This document shows positions 9,050 through 16,719 of a DNA stretch of 20,363 nucleotides, in pieces (the first letter of the stretch is position 1; every line of letters begins with the position of its first letter). The notes under the pieces are model-generated. The model saw only the letters and a list, made by a program, of their open reading frames with translations, searched no databases and was not told the DNA's origin. Both the position numbers and the translations under genes were made by a program. This DNA comes from Stentor coeruleus (Eukaryota; Ciliophora; Heterotrichea; Heterotrichida; Stentoridae): NCBI GenBank assembly GCA_001970955.1, contig MPUH01001245.1, positions 1-20,363 of the forward strand, read 5' to 3'.

Positions 9050-9852
9050 ATGCTGACCTTTCTCCTAACTATAGCTTTAACTTCAGCTAATCTTCGAGGA
9101 AACTTTGAAGACTTAGACCTAGGTGATATGCTTACCCAAAGCTTCTTCATTCAAACAACTTCAAAAGACTTAAACTCAGATATAAAATCTCTTATTTCAC
9201 AATTATTATCTGAAGAAAAAACATATATTTCTGATTTCACAAACCAATGCGAAGAATTCATAGAAAAATATGCTAAAGAAGGAGTTATGTTACAAGAAAT
9301 AATCGGGGAAAATGAAAAACAACTTGAAATGCTTGACAACACTGAAGATTTGCAAGGAAAACTTGATGAAATAAATGAAAAAATCAGCCAATTTACTGAG
9401 AAAATCACAGAAATCGATCAAAATAATATAGAAGAACAAGTTAATAAGAGCCAACAACTTGATGAGAATCAGCAAAAATTACATGAAATTCAAAATGCTA
9501 TTGATTACTTAGAAAAACTTGTTGGGGCTGATTCAGACCATTTTTTGAGGTCTTAGAGCATATTGTTTCAATAAAAAAATCACTTGAATCTGGACAAAGT
9601 TCTAGTAAAAACGAACTGAATACAGAAAAGCCTCTTTTATCTAATGTTTTAAATGATTTATATACCGAAAAGTGGCAAATTGAAAAAGCCATTGAAGTTA
9701 TTAAATCTGAAAGGGTTCAAGTTGAAAATTACTTAAATCTACTTAGACCACAATTAGATGCTGCAAACAATCTTATTAATGCAAAGAAAATCCAATGCGA
9801 AAAATCTCATAAAATTATTGAAGTTGTGAAAGATATTGAAAAACAAATTTGA
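9050..9852 (+). CDS. Secreted coiled-coil protein, read in two frames joined at a T6G run
   Basis: The frame from the ATG at 9050 ends at TAG 9554-9556 after 168 codons. A frame offset by -1 continues without a stop from the same spot to TGA 9850-9852. Reading one T twice in T6 (9541-9546) joins them into about 267 aa. Residues 1-14 (MLTFLLTIALTSAN) look like a signal peptide. The rest is hydrophilic, rich in Glu, Gln, Asn, Lys and Leu, with heptad-like spacing in both halves, which supports one original protein. T TTT TTG in the upstream frame is a canonical X XXY YYZ slippery heptamer, so -1 ribosomal frameshifting is possible. A missing T in the assembly or a real frameshift mutation are alternatives. 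No GT-AG intron of fitting size spans the break. No known family is recognised. Likely lumenal or secreted. Confidence 0.6.
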
Positions 9853-9983
9853 TAAATAGAGTAAAAGTTTCTAATAAAAAATACAATTTTTATATCAAAC
9901 TTCTGTTATAGTTTATCTTTTTATATCATATAATAAGTATTATTAGAATAAGTTATATGAAGTAACTAAGTGATTATATAAAA

Positions 9984-10331
9984 ATGCCATACAAGAAAAA
10001 AGTAAGCTATCTTATGGAAGCTAGAGCTAACAACAATCAAGCTCTTGGAAACTTGTAAAGAATATTTAGTCGTATTTGGCTTGCTATTACTGCAGGGATT
10101 GTATCGGGAGTGCTAGGTTTTGATGGATTATTAGGATTTTTAGTCTTTGTGGTATATGCAATGATTGGGACTCTTATTTATATTTTCAAACTTGGAGGAG
10201 GCCTTTCTCTTTATTACACTGGCTATGGCGAAGTGATTTCTTCTTGGAAAAACGGAATGATGGAATACATTTTGACTTGGATGTAAAGTATATGTAGCAT
10301 GTTTTACAATATGATATATGTGCTCTCTTAA
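9984..10331 (+). CDS. EMC6: EMC6-like ER membrane complex subunit, three exons with two 15-nt introns
   Basis: Exons 9984-10054, 10070-10282 and 10298-10331 join to 105 codons and a TAA. Both gaps are 15 nt, begin GTAAAG and end TAG. Each contains or creates an in-frame stop, and splicing both restores one frame. The product has a basic N-terminus, then R-IWLAITAGIVSGVLGF, a GLLGFLVFVVYAM hydrophobic hairpin and a last segment EYILTWIMFYNMIY. The pattern N..L...R, AGI.....G..GF and Y.L.W...Y.M is that of EMC6 (EMC6/RAB5IF superfamily), and about 105 aa is the usual length. EMC6 is a core membrane subunit of the ER membrane protein complex, which inserts transmembrane proteins. RAB5IF/OPTI, a relative, is the main alternative. 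The correct C-terminus appears only after splicing the second intron, strong internal support for it. Confidence 0.8.
10055..10069 (+). other. 15-nt intron 1 of the EMC6-like gene
   Basis: GTAAAGAATATTTAG splits a codon after its second base. Unspliced, the frame ends at once in TAA (10056-10058). Removing it continues the EMC6-like frame for 71 more full codons. Size and GT-AG ends match the 15-16 nt introns known from Stentor. Confidence 0.85.
10283..10297 (+). other. 15-nt intron 2 of the EMC6-like gene
   Basis: GTAAAGTATATGTAG interrupts the final transmembrane segment after LTW. Without splicing the protein stops at TAA 10284-10286, one codon later, and lacks the end of the third helix. 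With splicing it gains IMFYNMIYVLS, which matches the conserved family ending. The sequence shares GTAAAG-ATAT-TAG with intron 1. Confidence 0.8.
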
Positions 10332-11069
10332 CTTAGGCTAATAGTTTAACTCTTTTGGTATTTATGTTTGAAATTATGTAAAATATTTTATTTTTGTTGT
10401 AATAAAGTATAAAATAAAAGCTTTTTGTGTTGATTTTTGGTAGATGCAGGTTTACTTTGCAAAAAATATAATTAAAAATATGACTATATGAAATTTACTT
10501 TATATATTGAAGACTAGCCTATGCTAAATATTTATATTTTACTATTTGCAAATCTTTGGCATATAAACTTAATACTAGTAGTATTTCTTATTCCGAAAGA
10601 AAATAATGCCACAGATATATTTAAATTTAGCAAAATGGTTTAGCACTTTTAGTATATAATCAATTTATCTCAACACAATTCCTTAAAACTTCAAATAATT
10701 AAGCATATAAATCAGTTTGTATTCTATCGTTGTGATGATAAAAAAATACTTAAAAATCTACAACAAATCTAACCCAATCTTCACAAACTAAACATCAAAA
10801 ATAAAACTTCTAAAAAAATACCAAATAATTATCTACAAACACATATAATAATTTCACCTAGCAAATCAAAGCCCCAACTATTTTCCCAAAAAAAAACTAT
10901 TATATATATTAAAACAAAAGAAAAAAAAATATTCCCTAAAAACCTAATAACAAACAGTCTTCCTTCAATTATAAGCTTAAAAGGTATACTGATTAATCAG
11001 TTTATTATAGTAAATCAGCTTCGCTCATCGTAGTTTCGATTTCAAATTCACTGTTTTCNAATCAGTTTA
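10332..11069. other. Convergent spacer between the rightward and leftward gene sets
   Basis: No gene is visible. The left part (to about 10540) is rich in G and T on the + strand and the right part (about 10680-10960) is rich in A and C with almost no G. That is what two 3' flanks facing each other would give if each is G/T-rich on its own coding strand. The last 75 bases are the artefactual copy of the finger-gene end beside the N at 11059. No terminator motif was recognised. Confidence 0.45.
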
Positions 11070-11123
11070 TTATAGTAAATCAGCTTCGCTCATCGTAGTT
11101 TCGATTTCAAATTCACTGTTTTC
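10995..11123. repeat. 64-bp identical direct copy flanking a one-base gap
   Basis: Positions 10995-11058 and 11060-11123 are identical, with a single N at 11059 between them. They cover the stop and last codons of the C2H2 gene plus its 3' flank. As at 8761, this is best explained by two overlapping contig ends placed side by side. Confidence 0.85.
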
Positions 11124-11500
11124 AGCATTAATTTGCTCTTGGGTGTTGATTTTATTTATCAAAGATTGTCTAATATGCTGAAGGAATTCAGGAGGTTCAG
11201 GGATTACATTAGCAACATTATGAGTTTTATAATGAACAGTTAAGTTGTTAGATTGAGTAAAAGCTTTCTCACAACCTGGATACTTACATTTGAATGGTTT
11301 TAATCCAAGATGTATTCTTATATGAACTTTGAGGTTATATGTCAAAGAAAACTTCTTCCCACAATATCTACAATCGAAATTCTTAGTTTTCGTATGAGTT
11401 AGTTCATGACGGGATAGCTTTGACTTGTATTTGAAGGTTTTACCACAAACAAAACATTTGAGATTTTTACTGATTCTGTCGATTTTCCGAATGAATCCAT
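11070..11500 (-). CDS. Three-finger C2H2 zinc-finger protein, start region frame-disrupted
   Basis: The minus-strand frame holds three C2H2 fingers: C-x2-C-x12-H-x3-H (KCFVCGKTF...HELTH), a second of the same form (FDCRYCGKKF...HIRIH), and C-x4-C-x12-H-x3-H (CKYPGCEKAF...HYKTH). The KPFKC linker between fingers 2 and 3 resembles the TGEKPF linker of DNA-binding fingers. A tail of about 50 residues, acidic at its end (EFEIETTMSEADLL), follows. Known: such tandem fingers usually bind DNA, sometimes RNA. Inference: a small transcription factor. This frame has no ATG before the fingers. The only nearby ATG (11498-11500) is one frame off, and one extra base between it and finger 1 would join them. 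No 15-16 nt intron fits. The ATG lies only 8 nt after the upstream gene's stop. The break could be an assembly error or a real lesion. Confidence 0.65.
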
Positions 11501-11508
11501 TATTTATA

Positions 11509-12918
11509 CTAATTATTAGTCATCATACTAAAAAATTCTTGTAAATCAATAACCCCATCACCATTTGTATCACATTCTCTAATAAGCGCTTCCCAATCAG
11601 TATCTTGACTAATAACACTTCTAGAAAGTGCATCTCTTAATTCATGTACTTCAATAAACCCATTATTATCCAAGTCAATCGATTTAAAAACAGCTTCCAT
11701 TCTACTTTGAGTTATAAGTTTATGTTGACCTAAAGCGGCAATAACAAACTCATTAAAACTTAAATCACCTGATCTATCCAAATCACATTCATTGACTATT
11801 CTATCAATTTCTTTGTCTATACTTTTAAATCTTTTGCCAAAAAGTTTAAGCATTCCTCTTTTAAGTTCAACCCGTGAAATCATCCCATTTTTGTCTAGAT
11901 CAAGGAAATTAAATAGTTTTAACAGCTCTTCACGTTCTTCTCCTACTATGAAATGCGATGAAATATATCGGAGAAAAGTTTTTTTGAGTTTCTGACTTGA
12001 TTTAAATTGAGATAAATTTGCGATATATTCAGCAGATTCTTCTCTAGTTGGTGTTTGAGGTATGCTTACAGATAACCATGGATGTTTTAAAGCATCATTT
12101 ATTGAAATCCTATCTCTAGGGTCACTGACAAGAAGTTTTCTTATAAGATCTTTAGCTTTTTCGCTTATCCCACTCCAACATTTTGAAGAAAAATTGTATT
12201 CACTTCTTTGTATGCTATTGAAAATCTCATGCTTTGCTTTTCCAGTAAATGGAGGATTTCCACAAAGTATTATATATAATAAAACCCCTGCACTCCATAA
12301 ATCACATGTTTCTGTGTATTCTCCAGCTAAAATTTCAGGAGCTATATAATAAGGTGAACCAACTTTTACCCTTAAAGTTGTGTTTGGGTGAATTAATTGA
12401 GAATAATAAAAACCTACAAGTTTAAGGTTGAAATTAGAATTATCAGAAACAAATACTAAGTTTTCAAGTTTTAAGTCGCAGAATGCTATTTTTAAAGAGT
12501 GTAAATATCTTAAAGCAGAAAAAAGCTGCCGCATATATCCTGCACAGTTAGCTTCTGTATGCAATCCTTGTGAAAGAAGTATCTTATAAAGACTTCCTCC
12601 AGAAAATCTTTGCATGATAATATATATATTTTTTGAATCTTGGAAATACTCACACATAGATCCAAGGTTAGGGTGATCGATTTTTAAAAGTACTTCTATT
12701 TCTGATAATAGTCTGTTTTCACAAATTGCAAAGCGTTTACAAAATTTGGAAATAACCCTTATAACCCTTTTATCTCCAGTAGTCAGATGTTTAGCTTTAA
12801 ACAAATATCGATATTTAGATGTGCTTAAGTTAGAACCCAATTTATAGTTTGTCTTAACATAATCATCTGGCTTTTGAGGAAGGTCAGCACTATTAATAGT
12901 TTTCATCATTATCATCAT
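11509..12918 (-). CDS. CDPK-like EF-hand pseudokinase, second of a tandem pair
   Basis: 469 aa from the first ATG (12916-12918). Homology to its neighbour favours the MMKT start at 12909. Kinase-like domain about residues 24-282, CDPK junction about 290-325, then four EF-hands. Seen: no GxGxxG loop (LGSNLSTSKYRYLF), Arg54 where the ATP-binding Lys belongs (RVIRV), HRD changed to FCD (146-148), and DFG changed to GFY (169-171), while K150, N153 and APE (193-195) remain. All four loops are canonical 12-residue EF-hands with acidic position 12 (start D340, D379, D415, D450). Known: loss of the Lys and the DFG Asp normally abolishes catalysis, while EF-hands bind calcium. Inference: a calcium-dependent scaffold or allosteric regulator. 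No Gly2 myristoylation signal. It starts 22-31 nt after the stop of its paralog. Confidence 0.85.
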   Translation of the reverse strand: MMIMMKTINSADLPQKPDDYVKTNYKLGSNLSTSKYRYLFKAKHLTTGDKRVIRVISKFCKRFAICENRLLSEIEVLLKIDHPNLGSMCEYFQDSKNIYIIMQRFSGGSLYKILLSQGLHTEANCAGYMRQLFSALRYLHSLKIAFCDLKLENLVFVSDNSNFNLKLVGFYYSQLIHPNTTLRVKVGSPYYIAPEILAGEYTETCDLWSAGVLLYIILCGNPPFTGKAKHEIFNSIQRSEYNFSSKCWSGISEKAKDLIRKLLVSDPRDRISINDALKHPWLSVSIPQTPTREESAEYIANLSQFKSSQKLKKTFLRYISSHFIVGEEREELLKLFNFLDLDKNGMISRVELKRGMLKLFGKRFKSIDKEIDRIVNECDLDRSGDLSFNEFVIAALGQHKLITQSRMEAVFKSIDLDNNGFIEVHELRDALSRSVISQDTDWEALIRECDTNGDGVIDLQEFFSMMTNN

Positions 12919-12940
12919 ACTAAAAATCAAATTAAGCTAT

Positions 12941-14341
12941 CTAATTTTTAAGCATAAGTGTTATAAATTCTTTCAAATCTATAACCCCATCACCATTAAG
13001 ATCGCATTGTCTAATCAATTCCTCCCATTCAACAGATTCATTTTTTGTAAAGTAAGTAAGCGCTTCTCTAATTTCATCGATTTCAATTTTCCCATTAGAA
13101 TTTTTGTCGATTGAGTTGAAAACAGCTTGCATTCTAGCTTTTGCCATAAGTTTTTGCTTGCCCATTGCTGCAGCGACAAATTCATTATAGCATATTTCCC
13201 CTGATTTATCAAGATCTATTTCTTCTATAATACGATCGATTTCTGAGTCTAGTTTTTTTATCCGAGTCCCAAAAAGCCGATAAAATCCATCTTTAAGCTC
13301 AGAACGTGAAATTATGCCGTTTTTGTCTGTGTCAAAATAATTGAATAGTTCAAAAAGATCATCACGTTCTTCGTTTGTTAAGAAAAAAGTTGAAATGTAT
13401 TTTAGGAAAACTTTTTTGATTTCAAGTTGTGATTGAAATGAAGCGAGGTTTACAAGATATTGGGCTGAATCTTCACGTGATGGAGATTTTATGATTACTG
13501 ACGATAACCAAGGATGCTTTATAACATCTTTAATCGGCATTCTATCATCCGGATTGACTCTCAAAAGTTGGTTAATCAAATCTTTAGCCATATCACTAAC
13601 ACCATTCCAAACATTACCTGAAAACTCAAAATTTCCTCTCAAAATGCTTTCATTGATTTTCCTTTCAGTCTTACCTGTAAAAGGACTATTTCCACAAAGT
13701 AAAACATATAAAAGCACTCCAGCACTCCATAAATCGCATTTTTCAGTATAATTCCCATTTATTACTTCAGGGGCTAAGTAATAAGGAGATCCAACTTTTT
13801 CAGTCAAAATTTCTCCAGGTTGCAAAATCCGAGCAAGATGAAAATTAACTAATCTCAATTCAGAAGAATTACTCGAATTAGAAAACATTAGATTCTCTAA
13901 TTTAATATCCCTAAAAGTGATTTTTTTCTTATGTAAATATCTCAATACAGAAAATACTTGTTGCATATAAATAGCACAATTTTGTTCTGAATGGAGACCA
14001 TCTTTTAATAATCGATTGTACATGCTAATCCCAGATACTTTTTGTATAATCAAATAGATATGAGTAGTGTCATGGAAGAACTCATTTATGCCTACGATAT
14101 TTTGATGATCTAAAGCTAAATGAATTGATATTTCTGATCTGATTCGGTGCTCGTAAATACGATAATCTCTTGAAGATTTCGTCACAATTCTTGCAACTCT
14201 TTTTTCACCTGTTTCCAAGTGAGTAACTTTGCAAATCCCAGAGCGGGGATTTGAGCTTAGGCTACTACCAAGTTTGTACTGACTACGAAAATAAGTATCA
14301 GGTCGGATTGGAATATCTGATAATGATATTAGAGAAATCAT
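12941..14341 (-). CDS. CDPK-like EF-hand pseudokinase, first of a tandem pair
   Basis: 466 aa, intronless, ATG at 14339-14341. Kinase-like domain about residues 22-279, then the CDPK junction (SREDSAQYLVNLASF) and four EF-hands starting D337, D376, D412 and D447, all with Asp/Asn ligands at 1, 3 and 5, Gly at 6 and Glu at 12. Seen defects: glycine loop absent (LGSSLSSNPRSGICKV), the VAIK lysine is Arg51 (VARI), HRD is FRD (143-145), and DFG is NFH (166-168). D145, K147, N150 and APE (190-192) are kept. Without the lysine and the metal-binding Asp, phosphotransfer is unlikely, although a few atypical kinases tolerate one such loss. The intact calcium module and kinase fold suggest a regulator of active CDPKs or a calcium-switched adaptor. 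No N-myristoylation Gly2. It precedes its paralog with very little space between them. Confidence 0.85.
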   Translation of the reverse strand: MISLISLSDIPIRPDTYFRSQYKLGSSLSSNPRSGICKVTHLETGEKRVARIVTKSSRDYRIYEHRIRSEISIHLALDHQNIVGINEFFHDTTHIYLIIQKVSGISMYNRLLKDGLHSEQNCAIYMQQVFSVLRYLHKKKITFRDIKLENLMFSNSSNSSELRLVNFHLARILQPGEILTEKVGSPYYLAPEVINGNYTEKCDLWSAGVLLYVLLCGNSPFTGKTERKINESILRGNFEFSGNVWNGVSDMAKDLINQLLRVNPDDRMPIKDVIKHPWLSSVIIKSPSREDSAQYLVNLASFQSQLEIKKVFLKYISTFFLTNEERDDLFELFNYFDTDKNGIISRSELKDGFYRLFGTRIKKLDSEIDRIIEEIDLDKSGEICYNEFVAAAMGKQKLMAKARMQAVFNSIDKNSNGKIEIDEIREALTYFTKNESVEWEELIRQCDLNGDGVIDLKEFITLMLKN

Positions 14342-15072
14342 TTATATCATAAAAATTACCAATCAAAAAATAATCTTTTTTTAGACAATTATCGTGAAGT
14401 TTATTGTAAGGAAAAGTTTATTAAAAAATGTAATCTTTTAAAATTTTAAGGATATTATAAAAGTGAATGATTTTATTTTTTCTCAACTTAATATTGCAGT
14501 AATAATAATCGAAGAAAATTTATCCAGAGATCATTTTTGTTGTTTTTTTTTCTATTTAAATTAGAAAATATGCTAAGTGATATTTTTTTTTCCTGTTTCG
14601 TGGAAGTGTATAGGACTTTTATTTATCCATAAACCTTCAATGGTATTAATATGCAATTGGGTTCTTAAAAAAATCACTGTGATTCACTGTTTTATGAGAA
14701 TAATTAAACTCTTCTTCATTTTTTGTCTTGATTAATTATGTGAAAGGTTTTTGTAAATGATTGATTCGGGCTTCATGTAGTATTTATGATATTTAACAAT
14801 TTTTCTCTTGATCGATTTTCAAGTTTAAGCATAAAAACATTTTATTTTCTGTGCATCAAAAGTTAAATTCTTTTTTTTGGTAGCTCATTTTTTACTAACA
14901 GTGAAAGTATATCATTTGAGTTTACATTAAATCAAATACTTGGAGATATTCTATAAAAGAAAGTCTTGATTGTAGATGACCAGGGATATCATAAAGTATT
15001 CATAATTTTTTAATTAAATATCACAGTAGTATTGATTAATTCTGTTTTATAGTTTATACAATTTTATAAACT
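14342..15072. other. Spacer between the pseudokinase pair and the nucleotidyltransferase gene
   Basis: 731 bases with poly-T runs and no credible gene on either strand; the longest open stretches are of chance length. It should hold the 5' flank of the leftward pseudokinase gene at its left end and the 3' flank of the nucleotidyltransferase gene at its right end. A 13-bp odd palindrome (14672-14684) is the only symmetric motif noticed. Confidence 0.45.
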
Positions 15073-16719
15073 TTAAGAATTTAAGTTTAGTAATCTAAAT
15101 AAAGGTTTTCCTCTTTGAAGTTGAGATAAAGTAGACTTGAATGAATTGATTATTTTCTCTCCTGCATCTGTGCTTTTAATAACATCACCAAGATTTCTAT
15201 TACTTTCAAAAGGATCTTGTATTGATATCTTAAAATCACTATTTCTATGTAATTTAGGTACATAATTTTTGGACTTAATATCAACAGTGTTTGCATTCCA
15301 ATCAAACAAAGAATAAAATTCTAAAAAGCCCATAAAAATATTCCCTTCTGAACTGGTATTTTTCCTAGCATCCGCAATATAGTTTTCATAATTTGAATCA
15401 AATCCACATTCATGCCCATCAATAATATTAGATTTAGCATTCGCTTGAAGTAAAGGTAATATTGGTGGGTTTGTCCTTTGCAGATAATAAATTACTAATA
15501 AAATATAAGCATAAGCTGAAAGTGTACCAATACGTGGATTACATATATCAATTGATTTAGCCCAAACTTTAACAGCAATCCCAAGCTTGGGTACTCTCTC
15601 ATCAATCATACAATAAGTCTTCAATAATTTCGTATTTTCAACAGCAACTCGATTATTTAAACATATATCTACTTCAAACTGAGGCTCAGTTGGTGTTTTA
15701 AAATTTATAACCCTAACTCTTGCTGATTCCCTAAGTTCCAAATCAATAACTTTTTCTGACCCATATCCTAACTCATTACATATTTTAGAAAAAACAATCA
15801 ATTCACAAAGATCAGATACTGTAGTCTCTCCTCCACATTCTTTACTTAAAAGTTTGAAGTATTTTTTTTCTTTAAATACACTTTTCAAATCAACAATCAA
15901 ACAAAGATCTATATCGCTGGTCTTCTGCCCAAACCCATTACCACTAGACCCATATTTTTCTAGTTCACAATTAGGTAGTTGTGTTTCTAATCTTATTTTT
16001 ATATAACTGATAACTTTATCTTTTAATGATATTTCTTTATCTGTAGAGCAGTTTATATGATAAAGATCATCAATATCATGAGCTAATCTTCCTATTGTAT
16101 CAGCAGAAGGTAAATATTTCAGATCTTCAAAGTTGATTTTTTCTATAGCAAACTTGTGTGGTTCAAGTTTTTTTTTCCTACTAAATTGTTTGCATGTTAT
16201 ATGGATTCTTTTTAAATGGGTTATAAGTTCTTCTTTACTTGTTATGTTGTTTTCTTCACAACATGGACAATCAGTTATAGGAAAGACAATTTTTTGACTA
16301 TCATATCGTATAATAAAAACTGACTGTTTACTATCTTCGACGTATGTGATTCCTGAATCTCTTATTAAATCGTAATTCGCTGTTAGTTGGTCTTTAGAAA
16401 TTCTTTGGGGCATTTTTTTACAGCCAAGGGACTCTATGAGGAATTTTACCCCAAACCCAGAGTTTAGTCTGGAAATGTCCCTTTCTGCATGGTTTTTGAT
16501 TTCTTCAATACGTTTGAAAGTCTCTTGTAAGATTCTAGAATTTGAGACTGCTGTTGTGAATATATTTTTACTTATATATTCTAATGATTGTTTATACATG
16601 TCAAGATTTTCTTTGAAGGTCTGTATTAATTCAAGATCTTTTTTCGAATCACTTGTAAAACAAGGAGGAGCAGGCCATGGGATCTTTGAAATTAGTTTTG
16701 AAATGAAGTTATCACCCAT
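15073..16719 (-). CDS. Cid1/TUT-family terminal nucleotidyltransferase with a C2H2 finger
   Basis: 548 aa, intronless, ATG at 16717-16719. Residues about 30-90 are helical. A C-x2-C-x13-H-x4-H finger uses C151, C154, H168 and H173. The nucleotidyltransferase core follows: YGSSGNGFGQKTSDIDL gives the G257-S258 motif with D269 and D271, and FEVDI gives the third catalytic Asp, D351. The PAP-associated helical region runs about 360-475 (KLGIAVKVWAKS, IGTLSAYAYILLVIYYLQ, and FMGFLEFYSLFDW). All catalytic residues are present, so it should be active. Known: Cid1, TUT4/7 and noncanonical poly(A) polymerases add U or A to RNA 3' ends, marking RNAs for decay or processing, and in ciliates relatives act with RNA-dependent RNA polymerase. 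Nucleotide choice (UTP or ATP) cannot be told here. The N-terminal finger recalls TUT4/7, though it lacks their CCHC knuckles. Confidence 0.88.
   Translation of the reverse strand: MGDNFISKLISKIPWPAPPCFTSDSKKDLELIQTFKENLDMYKQSLEYISKNIFTTAVSNSRILQETFKRIEEIKNHAERDISRLNSGFGVKFLIESLGCKKMPQRISKDQLTANYDLIRDSGITYVEDSKQSVFIIRYDSQKIVFPITDCPCCEENNITSKEELITHLKRIHITCKQFSRKKKLEPHKFAIEKINFEDLKYLPSADTIGRLAHDIDDLYHINCSTDKEISLKDKVISYIKIRLETQLPNCELEKYGSSGNGFGQKTSDIDLCLIVDLKSVFKEKKYFKLLSKECGGETTVSDLCELIVFSKICNELGYGSEKVIDLELRESARVRVINFKTPTEPQFEVDICLNNRVAVENTKLLKTYCMIDERVPKLGIAVKVWAKSIDICNPRIGTLSAYAYILLVIYYLQRTNPPILPLLQANAKSNIIDGHECGFDSNYENYIADARKNTSSEGNIFMGFLEFYSLFDWNANTVDIKSKNYVPKLHRNSDFKISIQDPFESNRNLGDVIKSTDAGEKIINSFKSTLSQLQRGKPLFRLLNLNS

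Noticed and set aside
9554..9556. Stop codon reassignment to explain the open frame after TAG 9554
   Set aside because: The open continuation is in a different frame, and TAG, TAA and TGA all act as normal ends elsewhere in the window.
12919..12930. Start of the second pseudokinase at 12930
   Set aside because: The codon there is TTG. The first ATG is at 12918, and alignment with the neighbouring paralog favours 12909.
11509..14341. Annotation of the tandem pair as ordinary active calcium-dependent kinases
   Set aside because: The ATP-binding Lys, glycine loop and DFG Asp are missing in both, even though the overall domain order is that of CDPKs.
14672..14684. 13-bp odd palindrome AATCAC-T-GTGATT
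   Set aside because: Single, short and far from any start; expected by chance in a 20-kb AT-rich window.
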